A stretch of 24,535 nucleotides of DNA from Candidatus Altimarinota bacterium (GTDB lineage Bacteria > Patescibacteriota > Gracilibacteria > RBG-16-42-10). The DNA is taken from contig JAGNZB010000004.1 in the NCBI GenBank assembly GCA_017984655.1, positions 1 to 24,535 on the forward strand, in the 5' to 3' direction. Below, one piece after another: positions 1 to 6,902 of this stretch; within the stretch, counting starts at the first letter, position 1; each line of letters begins with the position of its first letter. A model generated the notes under the pieces. It did not search any database, was not told where the DNA came from, and saw nothing but the letters and a program-made list of their open reading frames with translations. The position numbers and the translations under genes were made by a program.

Positions 1-64
1 TTCGGGGGTGGAAAAGGCACTCAAAGAGCAGATCCCTCAACTCAATTCTTTGATCGCAATTTAG
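1..64 (+). CDS. C-terminal end of a NifU-like Fe-S scaffold protein (partial)
   Basis: Only the last 20 codons are inside the window, read from base 2 to the TAG at 62-64. The tail, which includes VEKALKEQIPQLNSLIAI, resembles the last helix and strand of the NifU C-terminal domain, where the family typically ends in GIE-x-x-LK-x-x-(I/F/V)P-x-(V/L)-x-x-V-x-A(V/I). That domain holds a transient [4Fe-4S] cluster on a CxxC pair that would lie upstream of the window. The next gene, a cysteine desulfurase, starts 1 base after this stop, which fits a nifU-nifS operon supplying sulfur to the scaffold. The call rests on a short tail plus context; another protein with a similar end is possible. Confidence 0.55.
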   Translation, partial: SGVEKALKEQIPQLNSLIAI

Positions 65-65
65 T

Positions 66-1211
66 GTGGCAAAGGATCAGATCTTTCTTGATTATGCTAG
101 TGCTACACCTGTAGATCCTCAGGTGCTGGCAGTGATGTTGCCTTATTTTGGTGATCGGTTCTTTAACCCTTCTAGTCTCTATGCTGTTGCTCGAGATCTG
201 AAGGCTGAGTTGCACAGTGCGCGGATGGTGGTTGCGGACCTGATTCAGGCGCATGCAGATGAAATTATCTTTACTGGTAGTGGGACTGAGGCTGATAATT
301 TGGCTTTGCGGGGGATTTGCCAATCCGCGCTGGGGGGCAAGCATCTGATCGTCTCTGCGATTGAACATCAGGCGATCTTGGCGACTGCCCAGGATTTGGA
401 GCGACAGGGCTGGAGTGTTACTTACTTGCCAGTGAATGCGTTGGGGATTGTGGAGCTTTCTACCCTGAAGCAAGCGCTTCGGCCAGAGACGGTGTTGGTG
501 TCAATTATGTTGGCGAATAATGAGATCGGCACTATTCAGCCTTTGCGTGAGATTGCTAAGGTTGTTCATGCTCATGGTGCGTTGGTGCATACTGATGCCA
601 CACAAGCGCTCTCGATGTTGCCAGTGTCGGTTCGAGAATTGGGGGTGGACCTGATGACGGTCACTAGTGCCAAGATCTATGGCCCCAAGGGGGCTGCTGC
701 TCTCTATGTTCGTCGAGGAACTGAACTTCATCCCACATTGACAGGTGGTTTCCAGGAGGGAGGGCTTCGGGCTGGTACTGAAAATATGCCAGCAATTGTT
801 GGCTTTGCTGAGGCCTGTCGTTTGTTGATGATTGGGCGTGAGCAACAAATGACGAGAGTTGAGCTACTTCGTGATCAGCTCATGGCAGCAGTATTGAAAA
901 TTCCTCATACCACACTGAATGGTAGTGCTACTGATCGGTTGGTGAATAACCTCAATGTTACTTTTGAGGGGATAGAGGGTGATATGTTGCTGTTGTTTCT
1001 AGATGAGCTGGGGATTCAGGTGTCTTCAGGATCAGCTTGTACAGCGATGAGTGTTTCACCTAGCCATGTGCTTGTTGCTTTGGGTAGGTCTGCTACTGAA
1101 GCCAAAAGCAGCGTGCGGTTTACTTTGGGGTGGCCGACTACTGCTAGGGAGGTTGAGTATGTGCTCAGCAAGCTCCCTGACTTGGTAGCAAAATTGCGAT
1201 CCCGAATGTAG
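66..1211 (+). CDS. nifS: Cysteine desulfurase, NifS/IscS type
   Basis: PLP enzyme that takes sulfur from L-cysteine as an enzyme persulfide for Fe-S cluster assembly, and possibly for tRNA thiolation. The 381 residues match the family length. Visible features are the N-terminal FLDYASATPVDP block, His101 in SAIEHQAI, Asp177 in the HTDATQ motif, the PLP lysine K203 in SAKIYGPKG, and the persulfide cysteine C325 in SSGSACTAM. The residue before K203 is Ala where IscS has His, a variant also found in class V relatives. The GTG start at 66 is chosen because the conserved block begins five codons later and the upstream gene stops at 64. It probably forms one transcript with the NifU-like gene. The TAG at 1209-1211 is followed by a new promoter at 1283. 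Confidence 0.93.
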   Translation: MAKDQIFLDYASATPVDPQVLAVMLPYFGDRFFNPSSLYAVARDLKAELHSARMVVADLIQAHADEIIFTGSGTEADNLALRGICQSALGGKHLIVSAIEHQAILATAQDLERQGWSVTYLPVNALGIVELSTLKQALRPETVLVSIMLANNEIGTIQPLREIAKVVHAHGALVHTDATQALSMLPVSVRELGVDLMTVTSAKIYGPKGAAALYVRRGTELHPTLTGGFQEGGLRAGTENMPAIVGFAEACRLLMIGREQQMTRVELLRDQLMAAVLKIPHTTLNGSATDRLVNNLNVTFEGIEGDMLLLFLDELGIQVSSGSACTAMSVSPSHVLVALGRSATEAKSSVRFTLGWPTTAREVEYVLSKLPDLVAKLRSRM

Positions 1212-1282
1212 GTTCGGCTTGGCATTCTTGTTACAGTCTCACTAATGGAGGTCAGACTGAAGGGTGCATGACCATAAAGGAG

Positions 1283-1311
1283 TTGACAGTTCTCTGAACC
1301 TGCACTATAGT
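1283..1311 (+). promoter_or_regulatory. Consensus sigma70-type promoter for a small ORF
   Basis: TTGACA at 1283-1288, a 17-base spacer, and TATAGT at 1306-1311. This is the best promoter match seen in the window. Transcription should start near 1318 on the plus strand, toward the 39-codon ORF at 1329. No other plus-strand gene follows before mutM, which is on the opposite strand, so the promoter has no known gene to serve unless the small ORF or an RNA is real. Confidence 0.75.
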
Positions 1312-1328
1312 GCGATCGGAGTTTTGTT

Positions 1329-1448
1329 ATGGCGGATGATCTCCAAAAATTCTACGCAAAATTTTCCTATGTCTTTTTAGAAAAGTATGTAGGTGTAGAA
1401 TATATAAGGAATCAGCGGCTATACAAACTTCTTTTTGTTTCTAAGTAA
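1329..1448 (+). CDS. Possible 39-residue small protein of unknown function
   Basis: ATG at 1329, TAA at 1446-1448, 39 codons. It begins MADDLQKFYAKFSYV and ends KLLFVSK, is rich in aromatic and lysine residues, and could form one amphipathic helix. Support comes from context: a consensus promoter ends 17 bases before the ATG, and GGAG at 1318-1321 sits 7 bases before it, the only good Shine-Dalgarno spacing I found in the window. The predicted transcription start nearly coincides with the GGAG, so the leader would be very short. Its stop lies 1 base from the convergent mutM stop. I recognise no family. The transcript could instead be a noncoding or antisense RNA to the mutM 3' end. Confidence 0.45.
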   Translation: MADDLQKFYAKFSYVFLEKYVGVEYIRNQRLYKLLFVSK

Positions 1449-1449
1449 A

Positions 1450-2241
1450 TTATTTCTGACACTGCGTACAATATACTGTGGTTCTGCCTTGTAATTTCTG
1501 TGAACATAGAGCTCTCTTGCATACAATGCAGGGGAGCTTTTTTCGTCCATAGACCATCAAAAATTCGATATTGGAACCTTTCTTGCCATCAGTGTCGATG
1601 AAGTGTGCAAAGCTGGTGCCGCGTAGACAGATTGCTTTGTTGAGAATATAGCGAACAGAATTGAGGAGGATTGCTGCTTCTTTTTTTGTCAGTGTACTAG
1701 CGAGGCGTTGAGGGAGAATGTGCGCATGGAAACAACTTTCATCAGCATAGATATTGCCAATGCCAGCGATTTTGGTTTGATCAAGTAAGAATGTCTTGAT
1801 CGCTTTGTGGCTACGGTGGATCATCGGATACCAGGTGGTATCCAGGATCTTATCCCATGGTTCAGGACCAAGATTGCGGATGCCGGGTAAGTCATCGATA
1901 GAGCTTTGTGCTGTGTACATAATGCGACCAAATCGACGCATGTCTTCAAAGTGCAGTTGATGCTGATCCGTATGAATGATGGCGCGAACAAAGCGGCTGT
2001 GAGTGGGGACGGCGATCAGGCGTCCTGTCATGCGCAGGTGAATAGTGATATGCTGTACCTCTGGACCGGAAATAATAATGTATTTCCCACGGCGGCTGAC
2101 TGAGCTGACCACAAATGGGACAAATGGTTGCTCTTCCACAACAGTACTTGGTGAGATGTTCTCGAGCTTGAGAATGGTATGTCCCAGCACTTTCTCACGT
2201 AGGGTGCGAACCACAGTTTCTACCTCTGGTAATTCTGGCAT
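1450..2241 (-). CDS. mutM: Formamidopyrimidine-DNA glycosylase (Fpg/MutM)
   Basis: Bifunctional base-excision enzyme that removes 8-oxoguanine and formamidopyrimidines and cleaves the abasic site. The 263 residues fit the family. It opens with MPELPEVETVVR, in which Pro2 (after Met removal) is the Schiff-base nucleophile and Glu3 the acid catalyst. The central part has an H2TH-type region including the GIGNIYADE motif. The C terminus carries the zinc finger CxxC...CxxC (CIVC ... CTQC), preceded by VYGRKKLPC. The start is fixed because Pro2 must be the second residue. It is transcribed divergently from the L,D-transpeptidase, sharing an AT-rich gap of 62 bases, and converges on the small ORF at 1329-1448. 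Confidence 0.95.
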   Translation of the reverse strand: MPELPEVETVVRTLREKVLGHTILKLENISPSTVVEEQPFVPFVVSSVSRRGKYIIISGPEVQHITIHLRMTGRLIAVPTHSRFVRAIIHTDQHQLHFEDMRRFGRIMYTAQSSIDDLPGIRNLGPEPWDKILDTTWYPMIHRSHKAIKTFLLDQTKIAGIGNIYADESCFHAHILPQRLASTLTKKEAAILLNSVRYILNKAICLRGTSFAHFIDTDGKKGSNIEFLMVYGRKKLPCIVCKRALCSQKLQGRTTVYCTQCQK

Positions 2242-2303
2242 CTAGACTTTTTGTTTAAAATATTTCATAATATTGAGAAACCTAAATAAAAATAACCATC
2301 TCT

Positions 2304-3233
2304 ATGCACAAGCTTCCTCATTTATTGGTCGGTATTTCGGTCTTTAGTATAAGTGTTTTACCAGTGGGTGCAATGGAAGTAGAGTCGAGCATTGTAGTGC
2401 AAGGACCGGTGGCACCAACATATGCCTATCAGTTTGCTACTCAGCAGATGGCGATCTCACTGACAAGTAATAGTCTCTATAGCTTCCCTGTGACATTGAC
2501 CAACTTGAGTTCTATTCCTCTGCCGACTGATGGTATCAATGACTATCCTTTGCGCTTGGCAACGATGCGCCCACATGATCAGCCCGTGAGTCCTTTTTAT
2601 GATGCTGAGTTGGCGGGGTGGGTTACTCCAAATCGTATTCGTGCTGACCTTAGTCATCAGGTAGTGCCGACTGCGAGTACGACTTTTTCTGTAGCAATCA
2701 AAGCACCAGCCACAGCTGGTAAATACGTATTGGCTTTGGCTCCCGTTGTAGAAAGTGTGGCTTTTTTGCCTGGTGAGCCTTTGTTGATAGACGTGATTGT
2801 GGATGGTGTTGATGTGCCTAGTGAGCAGTACAACAAAGCATTTGAGAAACAATTAGTGATCGATAAGGGACGTCAACGGATGCTGCGGGTGCTTGGTGGT
2901 GACACTGTCGCTGAGCATATAGTCTCCACTGGTAAGTCTGGATATGATACCCCATCAGGAGAGTATACTATTGCTTTTAAGCAAGATGTCCGTTACTCAG
3001 CAGCGTATCGTCTCTATATGGACAATTGGATGGCTCTCAGCAGTCCTCGATATGGTTTTGTGGGCTATGGTATTCATAAGCTGCCTTATTGGAAGACAAA
3101 GCAGGGACGTATTTATGAAGGTGAATCACATCTTGGTATGAAGGTGAGCCATGGTTGTGTGCGTTTGGGATATGAGGATTCTAAAACTGTCTTTGATTGG
3201 TCATTTGATGGGATGAAGGTGAAAGTAATCTAA
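2304..3233 (+). CDS. Secreted L,D-transpeptidase (YkuD) with N-terminal Ig-like domain
   Basis: Peptidoglycan cross-linking or anchoring enzyme acting outside the membrane. Residues 1-23 form a signal peptide (basic start, hydrophobic core, cleavage near VGA-ME). Residues about 40-165 are a beta-rich segment with a WVTPNR motif and AP-x-TAGKY, resembling the NBR1-like Ig domain that precedes catalytic domains in many CPR cell-wall proteins. Residues about 180-309 are the YkuD domain. It has His258 (GIHKLPYW), His276 (SHLGM) and the catalytic SHGCVRL motif with Cys285 and Arg287. Activity in the family depends on that cysteine. No Shine-Dalgarno sequence precedes the ATG. smpB follows 35 bases downstream on the same strand and may be cotranscribed. 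Confidence 0.88.
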   Translation: MHKLPHLLVGISVFSISVLPVGAMEVESSIVVQGPVAPTYAYQFATQQMAISLTSNSLYSFPVTLTNLSSIPLPTDGINDYPLRLATMRPHDQPVSPFYDAELAGWVTPNRIRADLSHQVVPTASTTFSVAIKAPATAGKYVLALAPVVESVAFLPGEPLLIDVIVDGVDVPSEQYNKAFEKQLVIDKGRQRMLRVLGGDTVAEHIVSTGKSGYDTPSGEYTIAFKQDVRYSAAYRLYMDNWMALSSPRYGFVGYGIHKLPYWKTKQGRIYEGESHLGMKVSHGCVRLGYEDSKTVFDWSFDGMKVKVI

Positions 3234-3268
3234 TATTTGCTACACTGTCAGTGTTGTAGATATTTCCT

Positions 3269-3706
3269 ATGAATTTGGCTCAGAACAAAAAGGCGCGGTT
3301 TGATTACGAGATCTTGGATACTTGGCAGGCGGGGATTGAGTTGACGGGGCCTGAGGTGAAGTCTGCACGTGCTGGTCATGTGCAGCTGAATGGCTCTTAT
3401 GTCGTGATCCGTGGCAATCATGCCAGCCTGCTCAATGTCCATATCAGTCCTTATAAGCCAGCAGCATTGAATAACGCTGAGCCGACACGGTCCCGCAAGT
3501 TGCTGCTAAAGAAAGCTGAACTAGAAAAAATCACAGCCCAGCTCGATACAGGACTAACTTGTGTTCCGCTCAGTCTGTACTTGAAAAACAACCTGATCAA
3601 AGTCGAAATCGGTCTGGCGAAAGGGAAGAAACTGCATGACAAACGTCAGAGCATTAAGGATCGAGAGAACAAAGTGACTGCGATGCGTGCCATGCGAGAG
3701 CGTTAG
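3269..3706 (+). CDS. smpB: SsrA-binding protein SmpB
   Basis: Binds tmRNA and delivers it to stalled ribosomes in trans-translation. The 145 residues show the usual blocks: FDYEILDTWQAGIELTGPEVKS near the N terminus, the KLLLKKAEL helix, VPLSLYLKNN-x-x-KVEIGLAKGKK, and the basic tail beginning HDKRQSIKDRE that enters the mRNA channel. The ATG at 3269 is the only sensible start. A small inverted repeat (ACACTG / CAGTGT, 3242-3254) lies just upstream. The stop codon overlaps, tail to tail, the stop of an ArfB-like release factor on the other strand, so two ribosome-rescue genes meet here. No tmRNA gene was found in the window. Confidence 0.95.
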   Translation: MNLAQNKKARFDYEILDTWQAGIELTGPEVKSARAGHVQLNGSYVVIRGNHASLLNVHISPYKPAALNNAEPTRSRKLLLKKAELEKITAQLDTGLTCVPLSLYLKNNLIKVEIGLAKGKKLHDKRQSIKDRENKVTAMRAMRER

Positions 3707-4101
3707 TCTATCCGGATCGATCCTCGGTTTGATTTGATTGTACTGTGGAGTTTCTTTGCGGCGAGCATTTTGATCTTGGCTTTCTTGGATCGACGCTGTT
3801 TTTGTTTGCGCAGTTTGAAGATCTTTTGGGATTGGAGTGAGGCATTGCCTTTGATCTGATGTTCGATTTTTTGAATCAGAAGTTTATAGGCTGAGAGACG
3901 GTTTTTGCTCTGTTCGCGATGCTTTTGGCAGCGGACTTCGATGCCTGTCGGGCTATGTCTGAGCAAGACGGTACTACTAGTCTTATTCACTTTTTGGCCA
4001 CCATGGCCACTGCCACGCACAAATTGTTCCTCAATGTCTGACTGATTGATCTTCAGTTGTTGTGCAAGTAGTTGAAAAGCTTCGGGGAGAAGTTGGAACA
4101 T
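3703..4101 (-). CDS. arfB: ArfB-like peptidyl-tRNA hydrolase with GGQ motif (RF-1 domain)
   Basis: The 132-residue protein has the domain-3 fold of release factors without the codon-recognition domains. The hydrolysis loop GSGHGGQKVNKTSS lies at residues 31-43, with GGQ at 34-36. It is followed by a conserved HREQSKNR motif and a lysine/arginine-rich tail (KLRKQKQRRSKKAK) like the ArfB tail that senses an empty mRNA channel. Known members release nascent chains from ribosomes stalled without a stop codon. It starts 3 bases after the nucleotidyltransferase gene upstream, so the two form an operon. Its TAA overlaps the smpB TAG by 3 bases. An RF-H-type factor is an alternative, but the short length and basic tail favour ArfB. 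Confidence 0.85.
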   Translation of the reverse strand: MFQLLPEAFQLLAQQLKINQSDIEEQFVRGSGHGGQKVNKTSSTVLLRHSPTGIEVRCQKHREQSKNRLSAYKLLIQKIEHQIKGNASLQSQKIFKLRKQKQRRSKKAKIKMLAAKKLHSTIKSNRGSIRID

Positions 4102-4104
4102 GGA

Positions 4105-4542
4105 TTAGGTGCTTTGAAACAAAAGACTCGAGTGGAGTTGGTCGGGGCGGTGGGGGCTGAGTACGTGAATAGTGGTAGGGAAAGTGAAGTGACTGATCGC
4201 ATGAGTGACGGCTTCAAGTAAGTGTCTCTGGTCGTAACCGAGTGCGATGACATCTGGTTGGTAAGATTGGAGGACTTTCCAAGTACTGATATCTGGATCG
4301 CCAGCAACCACTTCATCGGCAAGTTCGGCGGCCTTGAGTGCATCGATGCGTTCTTGGAGATTTTGACGTGTTTTATGCTTTTTCAACATCTCTACAATGT
4401 GATCCTGGGTGACGCTGATAATCAGGTAGTTGCCTAATGATCGTGCCTCTTTGAGCATCTCACGATGGCCGTCATGGATGCCATCAAATACACCAAAGCA
4501 AAACACTTTCTGGTTGCTAGCACCGCTGGACTGTGAAGGCAT
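4105..4542 (-). CDS. FAD synthetase/glycerol-3-phosphate cytidylyltransferase-like nucleotidyltransferase
   Basis: The 145-residue enzyme of the cytidylyltransferase superfamily transfers AMP or CMP from a nucleotide to a phosphorylated small molecule. The HxGH signature is at residues 23-26 in FGVFDGIHDGHREML, and the later loop reads ALGYDQ, like archaeal RibL-type FAD synthetases. The lysine-rich segment MLKKHKTRQNLQERIDALK matches the substrate-binding stretch between the two motifs. An FAD role would fit the flavin-dependent electron-transfer operon at 9226-12159, but that link is inference; a CTP:glycerol-3-phosphate or ADP-heptose-type activity is not excluded. It is the first gene of an operon with the ArfB-like gene and has its own promoter at 4580-4608. 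Confidence 0.75.
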   Translation of the reverse strand: MPSQSSGASNQKVFCFGVFDGIHDGHREMLKEARSLGNYLIISVTQDHIVEMLKKHKTRQNLQERIDALKAAELADEVVAGDPDISTWKVLQSYQPDVIALGYDQRHLLEAVTHAISHFTFPTTIHVLSPHRPDQLHSSLLFQST

Positions 4543-4579
4543 AACTCAGAAAGTAAGTCGATAGAGATTACTATCACAC

Positions 4580-4608
4580 TTTGTACTGCGCTTCTCGTCG
4601 GCCGTCAA
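4580..4608 (-). promoter_or_regulatory. Promoter for the nucleotidyltransferase-arfB operon
   Basis: Read on the minus strand: TTGACG (4608-4603), a 17-base spacer, TACAAA (4585-4580). It matches five of six and four of six consensus bases and lies about 37 bases before the ATG at 4542. It is back to back with the plus-strand promoter at 4636-4664. Confidence 0.55.
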
Positions 4609-4635
4609 TGCTCAAGTGTACTGATCTTCAATACA

Positions 4636-4664
4636 TTGTTCTGGGGCTCTATTTCAGGTATACT
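4636..4664 (+). promoter_or_regulatory. Promoter for the kinase/Cys-rich/HD gene run
   Basis: TTGTTC at 4636-4641, a 17-base spacer, TATACT at 4659-4664, with an expected start near 4671. The reading frame of the first kinase is open upstream to 4581, but this promoter lies inside that extension, so the real start is the ATG at 4695, about 24 bases into the transcript. Confidence 0.65.
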
Positions 4665-4694
4665 AGTAAGACGGATTGTTTATTAAACAACCAT

Positions 4695-5408
4695 ATGCCG
4701 AAAACAAACACCAAAACTTCTGCTAAGAAAGCTTCTTCACAGCCTTGTGGCAGCTTGATCATCGTCGAAGGAATCGATGGATCAGGTAAAAGCACTCAGC
4801 TGGTCATTCTCAAGAATTTACTCGAGGCCAATGGCTTTGCGGTGGACTTGAGTGAGTGGAATTCTTCATTGGCAATCAAGCCTCTCAACAAACGAGTCAA
4901 AGCGCAGCGTGATGCTCGTGATCTAGTGCATCCACGGACTTTTCATATGACGCATGCTGCCGATATGGCTGACCGCTATGCCAAGTTGATCGCTGGTAGC
5001 TTGAAGGCTGGCAAGATCGTACTTTGTGATCGCTACATGTATACCGACATTGCTCGTAGTGTCGCTCGTGGTGCTGACGAAAAGTTCATTCGAAAGACCT
5101 ATCAATTTCTGCCAAAGCCAGATTTAGCCTTTTATTTCCGTGTTCCAGTTGATGTTGCTGTCGCTAGAGCTACAGGTCGAGCTGACTTGAAGTTTTATGA
5201 GGCGGGTATGGATATGGCACTTTCACCCAATATTCTTGAAAACTTCCGCCTCTTTCAAACAAAGGTAATCGATATCTATGAGCACTTGGCTCGTACAGAT
5301 CAATTAATTGTGGTGGATGGTACCAAGAAGATTTATGAGACTACGCCGATGGTCAAAGAGCATCTGCGGAAGTTTATCAAAAACAAATACTCAGTAACGA
5401 TGAACTAA
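4695..5408 (+). CDS. tmk: Thymidylate kinase-like NMP kinase, copy 1
   Basis: Expected to phosphorylate dTMP to dTDP with ATP. The 237 residues carry the P-loop EGIDGSGKST (25-34) after a basic, low-complexity N-terminal tail, the DRY motif in KIVLCDRYMYTDIAR, and the FYEAGMDM segment found in a thymidylate-kinase-like subfamily. The open frame reaches back to a TTG at 4581, but the promoter at 4636-4664 and the 24-residue spacing to the P-loop favour the ATG at 4695. A second kinase gene begins 1 base after the stop. Two paralogues side by side suggest a heteromeric or specialised pair; which is the housekeeping enzyme cannot be told by eye. Confidence 0.82.
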   Translation: MPKTNTKTSAKKASSQPCGSLIIVEGIDGSGKSTQLVILKNLLEANGFAVDLSEWNSSLAIKPLNKRVKAQRDARDLVHPRTFHMTHAADMADRYAKLIAGSLKAGKIVLCDRYMYTDIARSVARGADEKFIRKTYQFLPKPDLAFYFRVPVDVAVARATGRADLKFYEAGMDMALSPNILENFRLFQTKVIDIYEHLARTDQLIVVDGTKKIYETTPMVKEHLRKFIKNKYSVTMN

Positions 5409-5409
5409 T

Positions 5410-6225
5410 ATGAAAAATATCCAAATGCATCCTCAAGGAAAATTGATTGTCTTCGAAGGTATTGATGGATCTGGGAAAAGTACTCAGATCAATCTGATCA
5501 AGAAACATATTCGTAAGCGATATGGTCGTGAAGTAGTGGTGACAAGTTGGAAGAATTCCCAGCTGGTGGGTGATTATCTTCGTCACCTCGATGATCTTGA
5601 TGAGCAGCCGTCAGCATTGGCCTTGAGTATTATTGTAGCAGCTGATCTGAGTGAGCGTGTGGCTAAGGAAATTTTGCCAGCATTGGCTCAAGGCAAGGTA
5701 GTGCTCTGTGATCGCTATACCTATACTGGTATTGTTCGTGATCAAGTGGTACACAACTTCGATGTCTCATGGCTCAAGGATCTTTATAGCTTCGCACCGA
5801 AGGCTGACTTAGTGGTCTACTTCAAGGTCAATGATGCTACATCCGTTCAGCGAGTAGATCATCGGATGAAGGTTGGTCTCAATAAGTTGATTGAGAAGGT
5901 GCGTGAGAAGCATGGCAAAGTATCAAAGAAAAAGATTCATAGTTTGCTGGAGAAGCTCAAGGGATCGATGACAGCGGGGTCGATGTCGGGCTCGATGGTC
6001 GATACGATGCAGGCACTGCGCAAAGGGGAGAAAATCTATCAGGTCAATGGTGATCCACTGACTATGCAGATTGCAGAACAGCAGCGTATGGAGCTGGTCA
6101 ATCACTTGATCGCAGCCTATGAGCGTTGCAGCAAATCAGAGGGCTTCGTCGAAGTTGATGCGATGCTTTCAGTGAAAAATGTCAGTGATCAAATCGAAAA
6201 AGAATTAGTGGGAGTGTTGAGCTAA
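5410..6225 (+). CDS. Thymidylate kinase-like NMP kinase, copy 2, with C-terminal insertion
   Basis: The 271 residues contain the P-loop EGIDGSGKST (16-25), the DRYTYTGIVRDQ motif and the PKADLVVYFKV strand, all aligned with copy 1. After that strand it differs. Where copy 1 has FYEAGMDM it carries a lysine-rich helix (KLIEKVREKHGKVSKKKIH) and a Ser/Gly/Met run (GSMTAGSMSGSMVDTM), then a longer helical tail. The LID/substrate region is therefore rebuilt, so nucleotide specificity may differ from dTMP. The gene starts 1 base after copy 1, so the two are surely cotranscribed and may be translationally coupled. I leave the symbol empty because the acceptor nucleotide cannot be read from the sequence. 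Confidence 0.8.
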   Translation: MKNIQMHPQGKLIVFEGIDGSGKSTQINLIKKHIRKRYGREVVVTSWKNSQLVGDYLRHLDDLDEQPSALALSIIVAADLSERVAKEILPALAQGKVVLCDRYTYTGIVRDQVVHNFDVSWLKDLYSFAPKADLVVYFKVNDATSVQRVDHRMKVGLNKLIEKVREKHGKVSKKKIHSLLEKLKGSMTAGSMSGSMVDTMQALRKGEKIYQVNGDPLTMQIAEQQRMELVNHLIAAYERCSKSEGFVEVDAMLSVKNVSDQIEKELVGVLS

Positions 6226-6238
6226 TCAGACAAAGAGT

Positions 6239-6775
6239 ATGAAAATGACTCTTGAGCAGGTTCCTCATTCAGTAGAATACCTTCCGGCCAGTCCAGCCGA
6301 TGCGGAAGGTATCTTTGCTGTCCAGCTAGGTGGATGGCTGACAGCCTATGTTAATCATGATTTAGGTATTACTGCAGAACTGATCAATGCGCGATTTGCT
6401 AATCGCGAAGAGCGTATAGCTAAGTTGAAGGCGCGTATAAAAGATATAGCTGCTGGTGCTCCTGATAAACGGCTTTGGGTTGCTGTTGCAGATGGTCTTG
6501 TGATTGGCTATTGTTCGCCATTGAAGTTCTCTGAAACTAGCGGACGACTTGGTGCTCTCACTGTGGAGCCTGAGTATCAGGGTACTGGTGTTGCTTCACG
6601 CTTGATACAGTTGGCGATCGATTGGTTTGGTTCTATGCCAATGGACTTATCGGTGGTAGCCTATAATCAGCGAGCGCTTGCCTTCTATAAAAAATTTGGT
6701 TTTGTGGAAATCGGTCCAGATACGATGGCTATCGGCGATAAGTCGCTGCCATTGATTAATATGCGTCGAGGATAG
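6239..6775 (+). CDS. GNAT-family N-acetyltransferase
   Basis: The 178-residue acetyl-CoA-dependent acetyltransferase shows the GNAT core: the strand GRLGALTVEPEYQ, the pyrophosphate-binding loop YQGTGVASRLIQ (Q-x-x-G-x-A type), and the closing helix and strand QRALAFYKKFGFVEIG. The N-terminal half has a long insert after LINARFANREER, typical of members that act on small molecules, but the substrate cannot be inferred. It lies 13 bases after the second kinase in the same transcript. The ATG at 6239 is followed two codons later by another Met, which is an equally possible start. Confidence 0.85.
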   Translation: MKMTLEQVPHSVEYLPASPADAEGIFAVQLGGWLTAYVNHDLGITAELINARFANREERIAKLKARIKDIAAGAPDKRLWVAVADGLVIGYCSPLKFSETSGRLGALTVEPEYQGTGVASRLIQLAIDWFGSMPMDLSVVAYNQRALAFYKKFGFVEIGPDTMAIGDKSLPLINMRRG

Positions 6776-6902
6776 TTGCGTGTTTTGCCCACAGTATTTG
6801 TGCTCTTCTCAATCTGGGCTATTTTACGGTGCTTTGATGTTGTTTTTGTATAGTAGCTTTGCTAGGCTCTCAGGCAAAAGGCTACTTATTACTGATTTTC
6901 CT

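Noticed and set aside
4581..4694. TTG-started extension of the first thymidylate-kinase-like gene
   Set aside because: A good promoter (4636-4664) lies inside it, and the residues look non-protein-like before the basic tail at Met 4695.
6780..6902. GTG-started 41-residue extension of the Cys-rich protein
   Set aside because: The extension has no counterpart in the matching C-terminal module, while the repeat starts almost exactly at the ATG at 6903. A leader or promoter is more likely in these bases.
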